Positions 4,964-5,156 of a stretch of DNA of 5,156 nt are shown one piece after another. Below the pieces are notes generated by a model. It ran no database searches, was not told the DNA's origin, and worked only from the letters and a program-made list of their open reading frames with translations. Source of the DNA: Lachnospiraceae bacterium. Lineage in GTDB: Bacteria; Bacillota_A; Clostridia; Lachnospirales; Lachnospiraceae. The stretch is taken from NCBI GenBank assembly GCA_017553965.1, contig JAFZJK010000177.1, positions 1 through 5,156 of the forward strand, in the 5' to 3' direction. The stretch's first letter is position 1. The number at the start of each line of letters is the position of its first letter. Both the position numbers and the translations under genes were made by a program.

Positions 4964-5156
4964 TCAAGCCTTGCCGTCTGAACCAAGAACGTTCTTGATC
5001 TTATGAGCAACCATATCCTTAACAGCCTGACGAGCGGGCTTTAAGTACTGACGAGGATCGAAGTGTGAAGGATTCTCAGCGAAGTACTTTCTGATATTAC
5101 CTGTCATAGCAAGACGGATATCTGAATCGATATTGATCTTACATACAGCAAGTGTA
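4964..5156 (-). CDS. fba: Class II fructose-1,6-bisphosphate aldolase, C-terminal fragment (runs off right edge)
   Basis: The last 63 codons are in the window. The translation contains VCKINIDSDIRLAMTGNIRK followed by YFAENPSHFDPRQYLKPAR, the C-terminal signature of zinc-dependent class II aldolases. This glycolytic and gluconeogenic enzyme splits fructose-1,6-bisphosphate into dihydroxyacetone phosphate and glyceraldehyde-3-phosphate in the cytosol. The KINIDSD segment supplies the conserved Asn that contacts the dihydroxyacetone phosphate substrate. The catalytic zinc histidines lie outside the window. The KYFAENPxxFDPRxYL tail fits Fba rather than tagatose-bisphosphate aldolase, though the fragment alone cannot fully exclude a GatY-type paralogue. 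It ends in in-frame tandem stops TGA TAA, then the shared terminator, and converges with the FecR/LRR gene. Confidence 0.95.
   Translation of the reverse strand, partial: TLAVCKINIDSDIRLAMTGNIRKYFAENPSHFDPRQYLKPARQAVKDMVAHKIKNVLGSDGKA

Overview
The window looks like chromosomal DNA from a Gram-positive, low-to-moderate GC anaerobe of the Clostridia, most likely Lachnospiraceae (Butyrivibrio, Roseburia or Eubacterium-like). This is inferred from the strong GGAGG-type ribosome binding sites, the protein styles, and above all the combination of an 'FPD..FR + EF-hand + 21-residue LDVSxNTxL' leucine-rich repeat with an extracytoplasmic anchor. No mobile element, CRISPR array, tRNA or rRNA gene is visible.

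Layout: (1) Positions 1-2060 on the minus strand hold a compact three-gene unit read malQ (4-alpha-glucanotransferase, GH77), then a YqeY-family protein, then the start of a diacylglycerol-kinase-family lipid kinase that runs off the left edge. The gaps are 26 bp and then a 1-base TGATG overlap. (2) Positions 2061-2243 hold the malQ promoter region, with a LacI-family-like palindrome and a second inverted repeat, plus the terminator of the gene to the right. (3) Positions 2244-3074 on the minus strand encode a seven-helix Bax inhibitor-1/YccA-family membrane protein with an unusual Asn/Gln/Gly-rich N-terminal tail. (4) Positions 3075-3357 are a divergent promoter region with an extended -10 promoter in each direction. 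(5) Positions 3358-4860 on the plus strand encode a 500-residue membrane-anchored protein joining a FecR-like domain, an EF-hand calcium loop and nine 21-residue leucine-rich repeats, each with a cysteine at the same place. (6) Positions 4861-4963 hold a REP-like hairpin and a bidirectional terminator shared by convergent genes. (7) Positions 4964-5156 on the minus strand are the C-terminus of class II fructose-bisphosphate aldolase.

How the genes relate: MalQ (maltodextrin and glycogen remodelling) and Fba (glycolysis) are housekeeping carbon metabolism. YqeY and the lipid kinase are common housekeeping genes that appear to be co-transcribed with malQ. The BI-1 protein and the FecR/LRR protein are divergently transcribed; nothing in the sequence ties them to one pathway. 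The FecR-EF-hand-LRR protein is the least explained gene here and the best candidate for new biology, although it is probably a single surface protein rather than a multi-gene system.
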